This document shows, one piece after another, positions 32,755-41,693 of a stretch of DNA of 64,000 bases; position 1 is the stretch's first letter; the number at the start of each line of letters is the position of its first letter. Source of the stretch: JBOFBH01 sp051657715. Lineage in GTDB: Bacteria; Actinomycetota; Actinomycetes; Actinomycetales; Angustibacteraceae. The DNA lies in the NCBI GenBank assembly GCA_051657715.1, contig JBOFLF010000055.1, forward strand, positions 1-64,000, in the 5' to 3' direction. The position numbers and the translations under genes are program-made. The notes under the pieces were generated by a model, which saw only the letters and a list, made by a program, of their open reading frames with translations, was not told the origin of the DNA and did not search any database.

Positions 32755-33036
32755 TCATGACGGGATCAGCCGCATCGCCACGATCGTGGCGATGAACAGC
32801 ACCGTGAAGGCGAGATCGATCTGGATCTGGCCAAGCCTGACTGGCGGGATGAGTCGCCGCAATGCCTTCAGCGGAGGGTCTGTGATCGTGTAGATCGCCT
32901 CTGCGACTACCAGCACCGGCCCATGCGGTCGCCAGTCCCGAGCGAACAGCTGGATCCAGTCGAGCACCAACCGCCCGATGAGCGTGATGAAGAACAGCAG
33001 GACGGTCAGACCCAGTAAAGACCAGAAGACTGCCAC
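32755..33036 (-). CDS. YggT family membrane protein
   Basis: 93 aa with two hydrophobic segments (LLGLTVLLFFITLIGRLVLDWI and LAFTVLFIATIVAMRLI) framing the conserved TDPPLKALRRLIPPVRLGQIQIDLAF. Family members sit between sepF and divIVA across Gram-positives; function is not firmly known. The GTG at 33036 begins one base after the sepF stop. Confidence 0.9.
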   Translation of the reverse strand: MAVFWSLLGLTVLLFFITLIGRLVLDWIQLFARDWRPHGPVLVVAEAIYTITDPPLKALRRLIPPVRLGQIQIDLAFTVLFIATIVAMRLIPS

Positions 33037-33037
33037 G

Positions 33038-33541
33038 TCAACTCTGGTTGAAAGGGCCGCCGGCCGCGTCGGCGGACTCCTTGTCGTCCGCCGTCACCTC
33101 GACATGAGCGGGTGAAAGGAGGAACACCTTGGCCGTCACCCGCTCGATCGTACCGTGCAGCGCGAACACCAGCCCAGCGGCGAAATCTACGAGTCGCTTG
33201 GCGTCCGGATCACCCATGTCGGTGAGATTCATGATGACGGGAACGCCATCCCGGAAAGACTCGCCGATCGTTTTGGCGTCGTTATACGTGCGCGGATGAA
33301 TGGTCGTGATGCGCTGCAGCCCAGTGGGTGATGGCAGTCCCATCAGCGGTCGCTGCGGCAGCGGAGTAACGGGTGCCCGGTCCGGCCGCGTGATCTCGGC
33401 ACGGGAAACAGCTCGGGGGCGAGGCGACTCATCACCAGCTCCGTCGAGGTCTTCGTCAAAATCGTCGTAGCCCTCATGGTCGTAGCGGTCGTCCTCGGCC
33501 AAGCCGAGGTAGACCATGGTCTTGCGTAGCGCACCGGCCAT
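33038..33541 (-). CDS. sepF: Cell division protein SepF
   Basis: FtsZ membrane anchor and filament bundler. N-terminal amphipathic segment MAGALRKTMVYLGLAEDD, an acidic linker, and the C-terminal SepF domain from ITTIHPRTYNDAKTIGESFRDGVPVIMNL through KRLVDFAAGLVFALHGTIERVTAKVFLLSP. 167 aa. The ATG at 33541 follows GGAGGAT. In many actinobacteria without FtsA or ZipA, SepF is the main FtsZ tether; no ftsA is present in this cluster. Confidence 0.95.
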   Translation of the reverse strand: MAGALRKTMVYLGLAEDDRYDHEGYDDFDEDLDGAGDESPRPRAVSRAEITRPDRAPVTPLPQRPLMGLPSPTGLQRITTIHPRTYNDAKTIGESFRDGVPVIMNLTDMGDPDAKRLVDFAAGLVFALHGTIERVTAKVFLLSPAHVEVTADDKESADAAGGPFNQS

Positions 33542-33590
33542 GGCCAGATCCTCCGCATCATCGGTGGCCGCTGACTTCGTGGGACGGACG

Positions 33591-34391
33591 TTACTGCAGT
33601 GACGGACGTGATCCGAGAACCGCCGCACCGACACGCAGGTGTGTCGCGCCGAAGACGATCGCGTCCTCCAGGTCACCGCTCATCCCAGCTGACAACCACC
33701 GAGCCTCCGGATGGTCGCGCTGCATCTCCTTCGCCACCTGTTCCAAGAGCGCGAACGCATGCCCAGGAGGTGTCCGGCGCGGGGCGACGGCCATGACACC
33801 ACGCAGGTCGAGGTGCTGAGAGGAGGCGACCGCACCCACCAAGGCCGGGACCTCGGCCGGAGCCGCGCCACCACGCTTCGGGTCGTGGACGTCGGACAGG
33901 TCCACCTGCAGAGCGACATCGAGCCGACGTGCCTGCACGGCACAGGCCCGGTCCAGTGCAGGCACCAGTGAGATCCGGTCGACGGAGTGCACCGCGTCGG
34001 CGTACCGCACCACTGAGCGGGCCTTGTTCCGTTGCACCTGACCGATGAAGTGCCATCGCAGCCGTCGACCGGCCAACGCCGCTGCCTTGCTCGCCGCCTC
34101 CTGATCGCGGTTCTCGCCAACGTCCTCCACGCCAAGGTCATTCAGGCGGATCACATCGGACACCGGAAAGGTCTTCGTGACAACGATCAGGGTGACGCTG
34201 GACACTGGTCGCCCAGCGCGCCGGCAAGCTGCGGCGATCCGCTCTCGAACCTGGGCCAGATTGGCGGCTATCTCGGCGGTCCGTGGATCGTCCCGGCGAT
34301 CAGAGGCCTCAGCGGACGGATGCCTGGACTGCGGGGCGACATCGCGTGGTGGTCCGGCAGCGGCTGGTCTGTCCACTCGCTCAGTGTGCAC
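33591..34391 (-). CDS. YggS/ProsC family PLP-binding protein
   Basis: PLP homeostasis protein with a single TIM-barrel domain. Conserved points: ANLAQVRERIAAACRRAGR, LIVVTKTFPVSDVIRL (PLP lysine in VTK), VGENRDQEA, WHFIGQVQRNK, VDLSD and GMSGDLEDAIVFGATHLRVGAAVLG. 266 aa from the GTG at 34391 (overlaps the pgeF stop by 11 bp); a GTG at 34376 is an alternative. Part of the ylmD-ylmE-sepF-yggT string beside ftsZ. Confidence 0.9.
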   Translation of the reverse strand: MHTERVDRPAAAGPPRDVAPQSRHPSAEASDRRDDPRTAEIAANLAQVRERIAAACRRAGRPVSSVTLIVVTKTFPVSDVIRLNDLGVEDVGENRDQEAASKAAALAGRRLRWHFIGQVQRNKARSVVRYADAVHSVDRISLVPALDRACAVQARRLDVALQVDLSDVHDPKRGGAAPAEVPALVGAVASSQHLDLRGVMAVAPRRTPPGHAFALLEQVAKEMQRDHPEARWLSAGMSGDLEDAIVFGATHLRVGAAVLGSRPSLQ

Positions 34392-35130
34392 CCGGCTCAC
34401 GGTGCACCGCCTGGCTGACTGGCTGGAGGCGAACCACCCCGGCGAACCGCCCCGTGACACCGTCCCGGCGATAGGAGAACAGGTCCGGCCGCTCCGCGGT
34501 GCATCCGGCAACCTGGTCCAGCTCGGCGCACCACGGGGACAGCTGCTGACGAACACCAGCCGCGATGTCCAAAGTCGGTGTGCCGGCGGTGGACAGCGCC
34601 CGGGTGACCGGCCACCGGGCCGCCACCCCCTCTCGCAGGGACAGCGGGACCTCGTAGCAACGCGAGCAGATGGACGGCCCGAGGCGGCCGACGAGGCGAC
34701 CGGCGCCAAGGTCGCGCATCGCACTCACGACGGCATCGATCACACCGGTGGCCATCCCCGTCCGTCCAGCGTGCGCGACCCCGATCACCCCGTCGTCAGG
34801 CGCGACCAGCACGACCGGGACGCAATCGGCAACCAGGACCACGAGGGCGACGTCCGCGTTGGTGGTGACCAACGCGTCGCACTCCGGCGGATCACCGGGG
34901 CACGGTCCGCGCACCTGCTCGACGCGGGTGCCGTGCACCTGGTTCATAAAGATCAGGTGGTCCACGTCGACGCCGAACGCGGCGGCGAGCTGCTCCCGCT
35001 GACGCCTGACCGCGGTCGGATCATCGCCCACATGCGTTGCCAGGTTGTGCTCACCATAGGCACCGGCGCCACGACCTCGGCCGGTGAAAGCCCAGCGGGC
35101 ACCGTGGTCATACCTGTCAATGAGCAACAT
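34381..35130 (-). CDS. pgeF: Multicopper-oxidase-like laccase domain protein (YfiH/PgeF)
   Basis: Belongs to the YfiH/YlmD family, in which E. coli PgeF removes misincorporated residues from peptidoglycan precursors. Metal-binding and family motifs: FMNQVHGTRV, VLVADCVPVVLVAP (Cys) and GVAHAGRTGMATGVIDA (His); the usual HAGWRG is HAGRTG here, a change also frequent in actinobacterial members. GPSICSRCYEVP continues the domain. 249 aa from the ATG at 35130, 22 bp after ftsZ. Position next to ftsZ is conserved. Confidence 0.88.
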   Translation of the reverse strand: MLLIDRYDHGARWAFTGRGRGAGAYGEHNLATHVGDDPTAVRRQREQLAAAFGVDVDHLIFMNQVHGTRVEQVRGPCPGDPPECDALVTTNADVALVVLVADCVPVVLVAPDDGVIGVAHAGRTGMATGVIDAVVSAMRDLGAGRLVGRLGPSICSRCYEVPLSLREGVAARWPVTRALSTAGTPTLDIAAGVRQQLSPWCAELDQVAGCTAERPDLFSYRRDGVTGRFAGVVRLQPVSQAVHREPGAH

Positions 35131-35152
35131 CGGCCGGGACAGGCGAGGCGGC

Positions 35153-36532
35153 TTACTTGAGGAAGTCCGGGACGTCGAGCTCGTCCTCCGCGTCGTCGAA
35201 CACGCTGCTACGCGACCCGCGGACGCGCACCGGCTCAAGGCTGTCCGGCACCACCACCGACGTGCGCCGCGCGGTCTCTCGCTCGTCCTCCGGAAGGTCA
35301 ATGACCGGCCGAGAAGACGGCTCTGCCGATCCACCCGGGATCGACGCAGGCGACGCGGTTGTCGTAGCAGGGACCGGCGCGGCGACGACCTCCGGATCGC
35401 TGGAGAGGCGGCGATGGTGAGTGCCGCCGACGTCGGCGGCACCCGCTGGGACACCCGGCTGGGCGTAGGGCCGAATGCTCGGTGGCTCACCCGCCCTGGC
35501 AGCCGCGCCCACCGACATCTGAGCCGCCGCCCGCGCGGAGCCGGTGACCTGGCCCAGCGCCCGGTCATCTTGCCTTCTAGTCGGAACACCGCCATCGAAA
35601 CCGGCCGCGATCACCGTGACCCGGACCTCGTCACCCAGTGCGTCGTCGATCACCGCCCCGAAGATGATGTTCGCCTCCGGGTGAGCTGCCTCCTGCACCA
35701 GCCGAGCGGCCTCGTTGATCTCGAACAACCCGAGGTCGGAGCCCCCCTGCACGGACAGCAGAACTCCGTAGGCCCCGTCGATGCTCGCCTCCAGCAAGGG
35801 CGAGGAGATGGCCAGCTCGGCGGCCTGCACCGCGCGATCCTCGCCACGGGCAGAACCGATGCCCATGAGAGCACTGCCGGCACCCTGCATGACCGACTTG
35901 ACATCCGCGAAGTCGAGGTTGATTAATCCGGGCGTGGTGATGAGGTCGGTGATGCCCTGAACACCGGACAGCAGCACCTGGTCCGCGCTGCGGAAGGCGT
36001 CCATCATGCTCACCGACCGGTCGCTGATCGACAGCAGCCGATCGTTCGGGATCACGATCAGGGTGTCGACCTCCTCGCGCAGCGCCGCGATCCCGCTCTC
36101 CGCGCTGGTGGCGCGTCGACGCCCTTCGAAGGTGAACGGCCGGGTGACCACGCCGATGGTCAAGGCGCCCAGTGTGCGGGCGATCCGTGCGACCACCGGT
36201 GCGCCGCCCGTCCCGGTGCCACCACCCTCGCCCGCCGTGACGAACACCATGTCGGCGCCGCGCAACACCTCCTCGATGTCCTCCGCGTGGTCCTCAGCCG
36301 CCTTGCGGCCCACCTCCGGATCGGCACCGGCGCCCAAACCTCGGGTGAGCTCGCGACCAACGTCCAGCTTGACGTCGGCGTCCGACATCAGCAGCGCTTG
36401 GGCGTCGGTGTTGACCGCGATGAACTCGACGCCCTTGAGGCCGACGTCGATCATCCGGTTGATCGCATTGACCCCGCCGCCGCCAATACCGACGACCTTG
36501 ATGACGGCCAGGTAGTTCTGCGGTGCTGCCAT
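35153..36532 (-). CDS. ftsZ: Cell division GTPase FtsZ
   Basis: Tubulin-like GTPase that forms the division ring. GTP-binding: VVGIGGGGVNAINRM, the tubulin signature VTAGEGGGTGTGGAPVVA, and the T7 loop LINLDFADVKSVM with the catalytic aspartates. The GTPase core (to about residue 315) is followed by a Pro/Ala/Arg-rich linker and the C-terminal partner-binding peptide DELDVPDFLK at the extreme end. 459 aa. The ATG at 36532 has GGAGG five nt upstream. An exact TTGACA lies about 130 bp upstream. Confidence 0.98.
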   Translation of the reverse strand: MAAPQNYLAVIKVVGIGGGGVNAINRMIDVGLKGVEFIAVNTDAQALLMSDADVKLDVGRELTRGLGAGADPEVGRKAAEDHAEDIEEVLRGADMVFVTAGEGGGTGTGGAPVVARIARTLGALTIGVVTRPFTFEGRRRATSAESGIAALREEVDTLIVIPNDRLLSISDRSVSMMDAFRSADQVLLSGVQGITDLITTPGLINLDFADVKSVMQGAGSALMGIGSARGEDRAVQAAELAISSPLLEASIDGAYGVLLSVQGGSDLGLFEINEAARLVQEAAHPEANIIFGAVIDDALGDEVRVTVIAAGFDGGVPTRRQDDRALGQVTGSARAAAQMSVGAAARAGEPPSIRPYAQPGVPAGAADVGGTHHRRLSSDPEVVAAPVPATTTASPASIPGGSAEPSSRPVIDLPEDERETARRTSVVVPDSLEPVRVRGSRSSVFDDAEDELDVPDFLK

Positions 36533-36804
36533 GCGGGCCTCCGCTGGTCTCGTGGTCTGGTCTCTCGCGGTCTGATCAAGTGCCCTGGCATCTCACGTGC
36601 CCCTGGCATTGGTGGCGAATACCGGGCCAAGGTCTGAACCTCAAGTAGAGAGTTAGAGTTATGTCAACTCGATACCCCGGACGCTAAGCGCCACCGCGAG
36701 ACCGGACAACGACCGTGGACGGCGTGTCCGCGACCGAACCGCAAAAGGGAGCGCCGCTCCGCACGGCGTACCGAGCGAATCAACGTGGCCGTGGGTCGCG
36801 GGGC
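36533..36804 (-). promoter_or_regulatory. ftsZ upstream region with TTGACA box
   Basis: 272 bp between ftsQ and ftsZ. On the minus strand TTGACA (36667-36662) is a perfect -35 sequence, followed by the AT-rich TAACTCTAACTCTCTACTTG; a -10 at 16-18 nt spacing is not clear. A dedicated ftsZ promoter between ftsQ and ftsZ is known in other actinobacteria, so this region probably drives ftsZ separately from the dcw operon. Confidence 0.55.
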
Positions 36805-37605
36805 TCATCGGATGACGGGCGTTCTCGGCGAGCTGACGTCGTACACCGACCCTGGTTGTCGCAGCAGCACCTGCAGCACCCGCGCCTTGAAAGCCGCGTC
36901 CGCGACACCACCCCACACGACCTCCCCCTGCCGCAGCCGCAGCCGGATGTCGTCCGGGGTTTCCGCGTCGACCGATCGGATCTCCTGCCGCATCGCGGAC
37001 GGGAGCGTGCGCAGCACCGCGAGTGCCGCGACAAGCGCACGTCCACCGGACCCGGAGCCCGACGCTCGCACCACCGGCAGTCCCCGAGCCGGCCCAGAGA
37101 CTCGCGCGTATGCGACGCCCGCACCATCGACCAGCTGGTAAGCCCCCGCTGAGGACAGCACCGCGGCCGGCGTCCGCCACACCAACTCGACCCGCAGCGT
37201 GGACGGCCAGGAACGATGCACCCGCGCCTGGTTCACCTGGGGGAACTGGGTGGTCACGGACGCCGCCACAGCATCACCGTCGATCCGTGCCAGCGGCCGA
37301 CCACGGTGCGCGGCAGCCAGTCTCTCGACCGCCTTGACCACCGCGGCCGATCGCACCGTCGACCCTCCGGACGCTGGACGACCCGCCGAGGGAGTGGACC
37401 CGCCCGAGAAACCGGACGCACCCGACTGACCGCGTGCAGCCACCTCCCGCACCTCGATGTCACGGACCACGCACAACGGACCGAACATCACCAGGCCGGC
37501 GAGCGCTGCCGTACCCACCGCGACCGCAACCCCGCTCGCCACCACAGGACGCCATCGCCGTCGAGGTGCCCCTGGCTGGCTGGCGAACCGTACGGTCGTC
37601 GTCAT
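36805..37605 (-). CDS. ftsQ: Divisome protein FtsQ
   Basis: Bitopic protein linking the FtsB/FtsL/FtsI complex. Short cytoplasmic tail, one membrane helix (VVASGVAVAVGTAALAGLVMFGPL, about 21-44), POTRA domain (VVRDIEVREVAARG to about 120) interrupted by a Gly/Ser-rich insertion (GASGFSGGSTPSAGRPASGG, about 60-80), then the beta domain with WPSTLRVELVWRTPAAVL and AYQLVDGAGVAYA. 266 aa. The ATG at 37605 follows GGTGGTGAC, only a weak ribosome binding site; a Thr-rich micro-ORF from murC ends on this start. Confidence 0.93.
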   Translation of the reverse strand: MTTTVRFASQPGAPRRRWRPVVASGVAVAVGTAALAGLVMFGPLCVVRDIEVREVAARGQSGASGFSGGSTPSAGRPASGGSTVRSAAVVKAVERLAAAHRGRPLARIDGDAVAASVTTQFPQVNQARVHRSWPSTLRVELVWRTPAAVLSSAGAYQLVDGAGVAYARVSGPARGLPVVRASGSGSGGRALVAALAVLRTLPSAMRQEIRSVDAETPDDIRLRLRQGEVVWGGVADAAFKARVLQVLLRQPGSVYDVSSPRTPVIR

Positions 37606-37652
37606 GTCACCACCGTCGTCGTGGTGGTTGCGATGGTCGTGGTGGTCGTCAC
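37602..37652 (-). other. Thr-rich micro-ORF bridging murC and ftsQ (16 aa)
   Basis: GTG at 37652 overlaps the murC stop as GTGA. It encodes VTTTTTIATTTTTVVT, and its TGA (37604-37602) overlaps the ftsQ ATG (37605). ftsQ itself begins MTTTVR, so the micro-ORF looks like an expansion of the ftsQ start codons (ACG/ACC repeats). Translation is unproven. Confidence 0.4.
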
Positions 37653-39148
37653 GTCGCCGCCAGCAGGGTCAGCACCTCGTCGGCGACCTGGGTGACATCA
37701 CCGGCACCGATTGTCAGTACCACGTCCTTCGGCCGCAGCCGGTGCAACACCTCCTGAGCCGTGGCCGCCCGGTCCGGCACGAAGTGCACGCGCTCCGCCG
37801 GCAGCGGCACGGCCCGCGCCACCAGATCGCCCCCGATCCCGGGTACCGGATCCTCCCGGGAGGCGTACACATCCATCACGACCACCTCGTCGGCGAGGCC
37901 CAGCCCAGCACCGAGACCGGCGGCAAGGTCCCGGGTCCGTGAGTACAGATGCGGTTGAAAGACGACGACCAGCCGGCCGCGTCCGGCGACCTGCCGCCCA
38001 GCCCGGACCGCGGCGGCCACCTTCCCGGGGTTGTGGGCGTAGTCGTCGTACACCCGCACGTCCTTCGCCGTACCGCGGAACTCGAAGCGGCGCCTGGTGC
38101 CGGTGAACCGGGACACCGCGGCCACCGCCTCCCTGGCTGGCACTCCGACCGCCCGTACCGCAGCGACCGCAGCCAACGCGTTCGAGACGTTGTGCATCCC
38201 GGGCACCGACAGCCGAGCCGTCCCGGCTGGTCCGTCCGGGGTCAGCACATCGACGCTCGAGCCGTCACCGGTCGTCGTCGGGTGCCGGCCTCGGACGTCC
38301 GCGGCAGCCGTCATGCCGTAGGTCACTACCGCCCGACCGGAACCACCGGTCACCGGGCCACCGGTCACCGGGCCACCGGTCGCTGACTCACCAGACAGCT
38401 CCGGAGGGTGGACCGAGCCCTGAACGGCGACCCCCGCGGCCAGCCGAGCCGAGCCGTCGTCGTCCGCGCACACCACCAGCACGCCATCCAAGTGGACGCT
38501 GTCGGCGAACCGGCGGAATCCCGCCTCGACACCGGCCAGGTCGCCATAGAAGTCCAGGTGGTCCGGCTGCACGTTGGTGACCACGGCCACCTCGGGCCGG
38601 TAGACCACGAAGGACCCGTCGCTCTCGTCCGCCTCCAGGACAAACGTGTCACCGGACCCCAGCTGGGCGTTGCTGCCGGTGGCCTGCAGATCGCCGCCGA
38701 CGCAGTAGGACGGATCCCGGCCGCAGGCCATCAGGACCGTGGCGATCATCGCGGTCGTGGTCGTCTTGCCGTTGGTCCCGGCGACCGCGACGATCCGGCG
38801 GCCGGCGGCGATCGCGGCCAGCGCCTGCGATCGGTGGAGCACCGGCAGGCCGAGCTCGCGAGCCCGCTGCACCTCCGGGTTGTCATCGCGGACCGCGGAC
38901 GACACCACAAGACAGCGCGCACCGTCCACCTGCTCGGCCCGGTGCCCGACCCTGACCTGCGCGCCAGCCTCGCGCAACCCGCTCAGGACCGTGCTGGCCT
39001 GGCCGTCGCTGCCGCTGACCGCGAGACCGGCGGCCAGCCAGAGCCGTGCCACACCGGACATGCCGGCGCCCGCGACGCCGACGAAGTGCGCAGGAGCGAG
39101 CTCGCCAGCCGATGGCAGCTGGGCTTGCAGGTCGACGTCGGGGATCAT
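37649..39148 (-). CDS. murC: UDP-N-acetylmuramate-alanine ligase MurC
   Basis: Adds the first L-alanine of the peptidoglycan stem. Three Mur ligase domains: UDP-binding HFVGVAGAGMSGVARLWL, ATPase IVAVAGTNGKTTTTAMIATVL with LEADESDGSF, and C-terminal FEFRGTAKDVRVYDDYAHNPGKV followed by VVVFQPHLYSRT. 499 aa, slightly long because of a GGPVTGGPVTGG repeat loop near residue 260. The ATG at 39148 overlaps the murG stop as ATGA. Confidence 0.97.
   Translation of the reverse strand: MIPDVDLQAQLPSAGELAPAHFVGVAGAGMSGVARLWLAAGLAVSGSDGQASTVLSGLREAGAQVRVGHRAEQVDGARCLVVSSAVRDDNPEVQRARELGLPVLHRSQALAAIAAGRRIVAVAGTNGKTTTTAMIATVLMACGRDPSYCVGGDLQATGSNAQLGSGDTFVLEADESDGSFVVYRPEVAVVTNVQPDHLDFYGDLAGVEAGFRRFADSVHLDGVLVVCADDDGSARLAAGVAVQGSVHPPELSGESATGGPVTGGPVTGGSGRAVVTYGMTAAADVRGRHPTTTGDGSSVDVLTPDGPAGTARLSVPGMHNVSNALAAVAAVRAVGVPAREAVAAVSRFTGTRRRFEFRGTAKDVRVYDDYAHNPGKVAAAVRAGRQVAGRGRLVVVFQPHLYSRTRDLAAGLGAGLGLADEVVVMDVYASREDPVPGIGGDLVARAVPLPAERVHFVPDRAATAQEVLHRLRPKDVVLTIGAGDVTQVADEVLTLLAAT
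38345..38389 (-). repeat. 15-bp tandem repeat in murC
   Basis: ACCGGTCACCGGGCC at 38345-38359 and 38360-38374, plus a partial third copy (ACCGGTCGCTGACTC) at 38375-38389. Encodes the GGPVT units in the central ATPase domain surface loop. Confidence 0.85.
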
Positions 39149-40374
39149 CCGCGCCCCGCAGGAAAGCTAGCCGCTGCGGCATGCGTGAGATCGGCCAGCC
39201 GTTCGTCAGCATCCGGGACGGCGAAACCACCAGCCGCGGCAGCCATCCGGGCACGAGCCGCCTGATCGCGCATCAGCGGGAGCACCACCTGGCGCACCCA
39301 GTCCGGGGTGCATCGCGCGTCGTCCACCAGCAGGCCCCCGCCAGCCGCCACCAGCGGCTCAGCGTTGAGCCGCTGCTCGCCGTTCCCAACGGGCAGCGGG
39401 ACGAATACCGCGGGAAGGCCAACCGTGGCCAGCTCCCAGACCGTGTTCGACCCGGCGCGGCACACCACGAGATCCGCCGCGGCGTATGCGTTCGGCATCT
39501 GGTCGACGTACGGCACCACCACATACCGGCCAGCCGCATATCGGCCGGCTCCGTCTCGGCCGGCTCCGTCTCGGCCGGCTCCGTCTCGGCCGGCTCCGTC
39601 TCGGCCGGCTCCATCTCGGCCGGCGACAAGGGGGCCGGGCCGGATGCGCTGCGGGTCCACCGCGACGTCCTTACCCACCCCGGTGACGTGCAGCACCTGG
39701 ATGTCGCCGGCCGCCAGGTCGTCGGCCACCTGGGGAAAGGTCTCGTTGAACCGGCGGGCCCCGAGCGAACCACCGGTGACCAGCAACACCGGAGCGTGCG
39801 GATCAAGGCCGAACGACGCGCGAGCGGCCTGCCGCCGCGCCGCACGCTGCTGCGGCGTCAGGCGGGCCAGATCGGTGACCGCCCGGCGCAACGGCAGACC
39901 GGTCCGGGTGGCATGGGGCAGGCGGGTGCCTTCGTACGTCGTCGCCACCCAGCTGGTGAGCCGGGCGCCCATCCGGTTGGCCAAACCGGGCAGCGGGTTG
40001 GCCTCGTGCACCACGATCGGGATCCGCCGCTTGCGGGCGGCGAGGTAGGCAGGCGGGCAGACGTACCCGCCGAATCCCACGACGACATTCGCCCGCGCCG
40101 CGTCCAACGCCGCGCCAGCCGCGTGCACCGCGGCGCGCAGCCGGGGCCCGAGGCGGATCAGGTCGGCATTCGGACGTCGTGGCATCGGCACCCGGGGGAC
40201 GACGTGCAACGGATACCCCTGCGCGGGAACCAACCGGGCCTCGAGGCCCTCGGCGGTCCCGAGGACCTCGATCACGGCACCGTCCTGGCGCCGGGCCAGG
40301 CAGTCGGCCAACGCCAGCAACGGTGAGACGTGCCCAGCCGAACCCCCGCCGGCCAGAACCGCACGGATGCTCAC
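39145..40374 (-). CDS. murG: UDP-GlcNAc transferase MurG
   Basis: Glycosyltransferase converting lipid I to lipid II at the inner membrane face. N-terminal GT-B half with VLAGGGSAGHVSPLLALADCL and GFGGYVCPPAYLAA, VVHEANPLPGLANR; C-terminal half with VLLVTGGSLGARRFNE and VVCRAGSNTVWELATVGLPAVFVPLP, GNGEQRLNAEPL. A 15-bp repeat expanded to at least five copies puts AGRDG pentapeptides into the helix-loop that precedes VVPYVDQMPNAY, replacing a surface helix of other MurG proteins. 409 aa, about 35 more than usual. The GTG at 40374 overlaps the ftsW stop as GTGA. Confidence 0.96.
   Translation of the reverse strand: MSIRAVLAGGGSAGHVSPLLALADCLARRQDGAVIEVLGTAEGLEARLVPAQGYPLHVVPRVPMPRRPNADLIRLGPRLRAAVHAAGAALDAARANVVVGFGGYVCPPAYLAARKRRIPIVVHEANPLPGLANRMGARLTSWVATTYEGTRLPHATRTGLPLRRAVTDLARLTPQQRAARRQAARASFGLDPHAPVLLVTGGSLGARRFNETFPQVADDLAAGDIQVLHVTGVGKDVAVDPQRIRPGPLVAGRDGAGRDGAGRDGAGRDGAGRDGAGRYAAGRYVVVPYVDQMPNAYAAADLVVCRAGSNTVWELATVGLPAVFVPLPVGNGEQRLNAEPLVAAGGGLLVDDARCTPDWVRQVVLPLMRDQAARARMAAAAGGFAVPDADERLADLTHAAAASFPAGRG
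39541..39615 (-). repeat. 15-bp tandem repeat, 5 copies, in murG
   Basis: TCGGCCGGCTCCGTC at 39541, 39556, 39571 and 39586 without mismatch, and with one change at 39601; degenerate copies flank on both sides (39526-39540 and 39616-39630). The cleanest 15-bp array of the window. Encodes AGRDG repeats. Confidence 0.95.
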
Positions 40375-41690
40375 CGGCCGGCCCAGCCTCGACGGGCCGG
40401 CCGGCGACCGCCATGCGTCCTCGGACCAGCCTTCGCCCGGTCCGACAACACGGCCAGCGACCGGTGCAGCAGACCTGGCTTGGCTCGCAGCGCCCGGGCC
40501 ACGCCCGGCTCAGCGCGCGCCATCGACATCAGCACGCCGAGCATGATCAGCGTGGTCACCAGCGCCGAGCCGCCGCTGGAGACCAACGGCAACGGGACCC
40601 CGACCACCGGCAACATCCCGATCACCGCGCCGACGTTGATCAGCATCTGCCCGAGCAGCCATGCCATGGCCGCGGCACTCACCAGCCGGACGAACCCGTC
40701 CGACGAGCGAGCGACCATGCGTAGGCAGGCCCACCCCAGAGCGAGGAACAGGCCGAGCACGACGGCCGCGCCTGGCAGGCCGAGCTCCTCGCCGATGATC
40801 GCGAAGATGAAGTCGTTGTGCGCCTCCGGGAGCCACGACCACTTCTCCCGACTGGCACCCAGACCAACACCCCACCACCCCCCGTCGGCCAGGGCGTACT
40901 TGCCGTGGATCGACTGGTAGCAGGTGTTCAACCGGTCCTGACAGCTACCGCCACCGAGCCAATTCGCGACCCGGGTCATCCGGTTCTCGCTGGTGACCAC
41001 CAGGGATCCGACCCCGGCGGCCATCGCCAGACCCGCTCCGACGAACATCCGGGCTGGCACCCCAGCGGCGAACATCAGCCCGCCCAGGATGAGCAGCAGC
41101 ACCAGGCCGGTGCCCAGGTCATGGCCGGCCAGCACCAAGCCCAGGACCAGCGCGCCCACCGGTAGCAGCAGCGGGATGCACACGTGCGCCCACCGGTGCA
41201 GCAGCGGGCGTTTGCGGGACAGCACTGCCGCCCCCCACAGCACCAGGGCCAGCTTGAGCGCCTCGGACGGCTGCACCCGGATGCCGCCGAGCTGCACCCA
41301 GTTGCGGTTGCCGTTGACGGTCACCCCGAGGGACGTGAAGACGAGCAGCTGGGCGGCCAGCGCCACCGGCAACGCGATCCAGCCGATCAGCACCCACCAG
41401 CGCACCGGTACTCGCGCAGCGACGGCCAGCAGCGGGACACCGATCGCGGCGAACACCGCCTGCTGGCGGAAGACAGTGAACGACGAACCGCTCTCCTTCA
41501 GCGACGTGACCGACGAGGCCGACAGCACCATCACCAGGCCGATCACCAGCAGCAGCGCGGTGGCACCGAGTAGCACGTAGTACGAGGTAACCGGAGAGTC
41601 CAGTCGTCGCAGGGCCGGCACCTGCCGGCCGAGCCAACTGCGGCTCACCCCGCCCAGTCCGTCCACGACCGCCCCGCCGGACGTTCCCAC
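40371..41690 (-). CDS. ftsW: Septal lipid II polymerase FtsW
   Basis: SEDS-family glycosyltransferase with about ten membrane helices. Typical: LLVIGLVMVLSASS, FRQQAVFAAIGVPLL, GNRNWVQLGGIRVQPSEALKLALVLW, LAGHDLGTGLVLLLI, WLPEAHNDFIFAIIGEELGLPG, and PLPLVSSGGSALVTTLIMLGVL. A basic C-terminal tail of about 50 residues is cytoplasmic. 439 aa. The GTG at 41690 starts 3 nt after the murD stop. Works with FtsI encoded in the same operon. Confidence 0.96.
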   Translation of the reverse strand: MGTSGGAVVDGLGGVSRSWLGRQVPALRRLDSPVTSYYVLLGATALLLVIGLVMVLSASSVTSLKESGSSFTVFRQQAVFAAIGVPLLAVAARVPVRWWVLIGWIALPVALAAQLLVFTSLGVTVNGNRNWVQLGGIRVQPSEALKLALVLWGAAVLSRKRPLLHRWAHVCIPLLLPVGALVLGLVLAGHDLGTGLVLLLILGGLMFAAGVPARMFVGAGLAMAAGVGSLVVTSENRMTRVANWLGGGSCQDRLNTCYQSIHGKYALADGGWWGVGLGASREKWSWLPEAHNDFIFAIIGEELGLPGAAVVLGLFLALGWACLRMVARSSDGFVRLVSAAAMAWLLGQMLINVGAVIGMLPVVGVPLPLVSSGGSALVTTLIMLGVLMSMARAEPGVARALRAKPGLLHRSLAVLSDRAKAGPRTHGGRRPARRGWAGR

Positions 41691-41693
41691 CGC

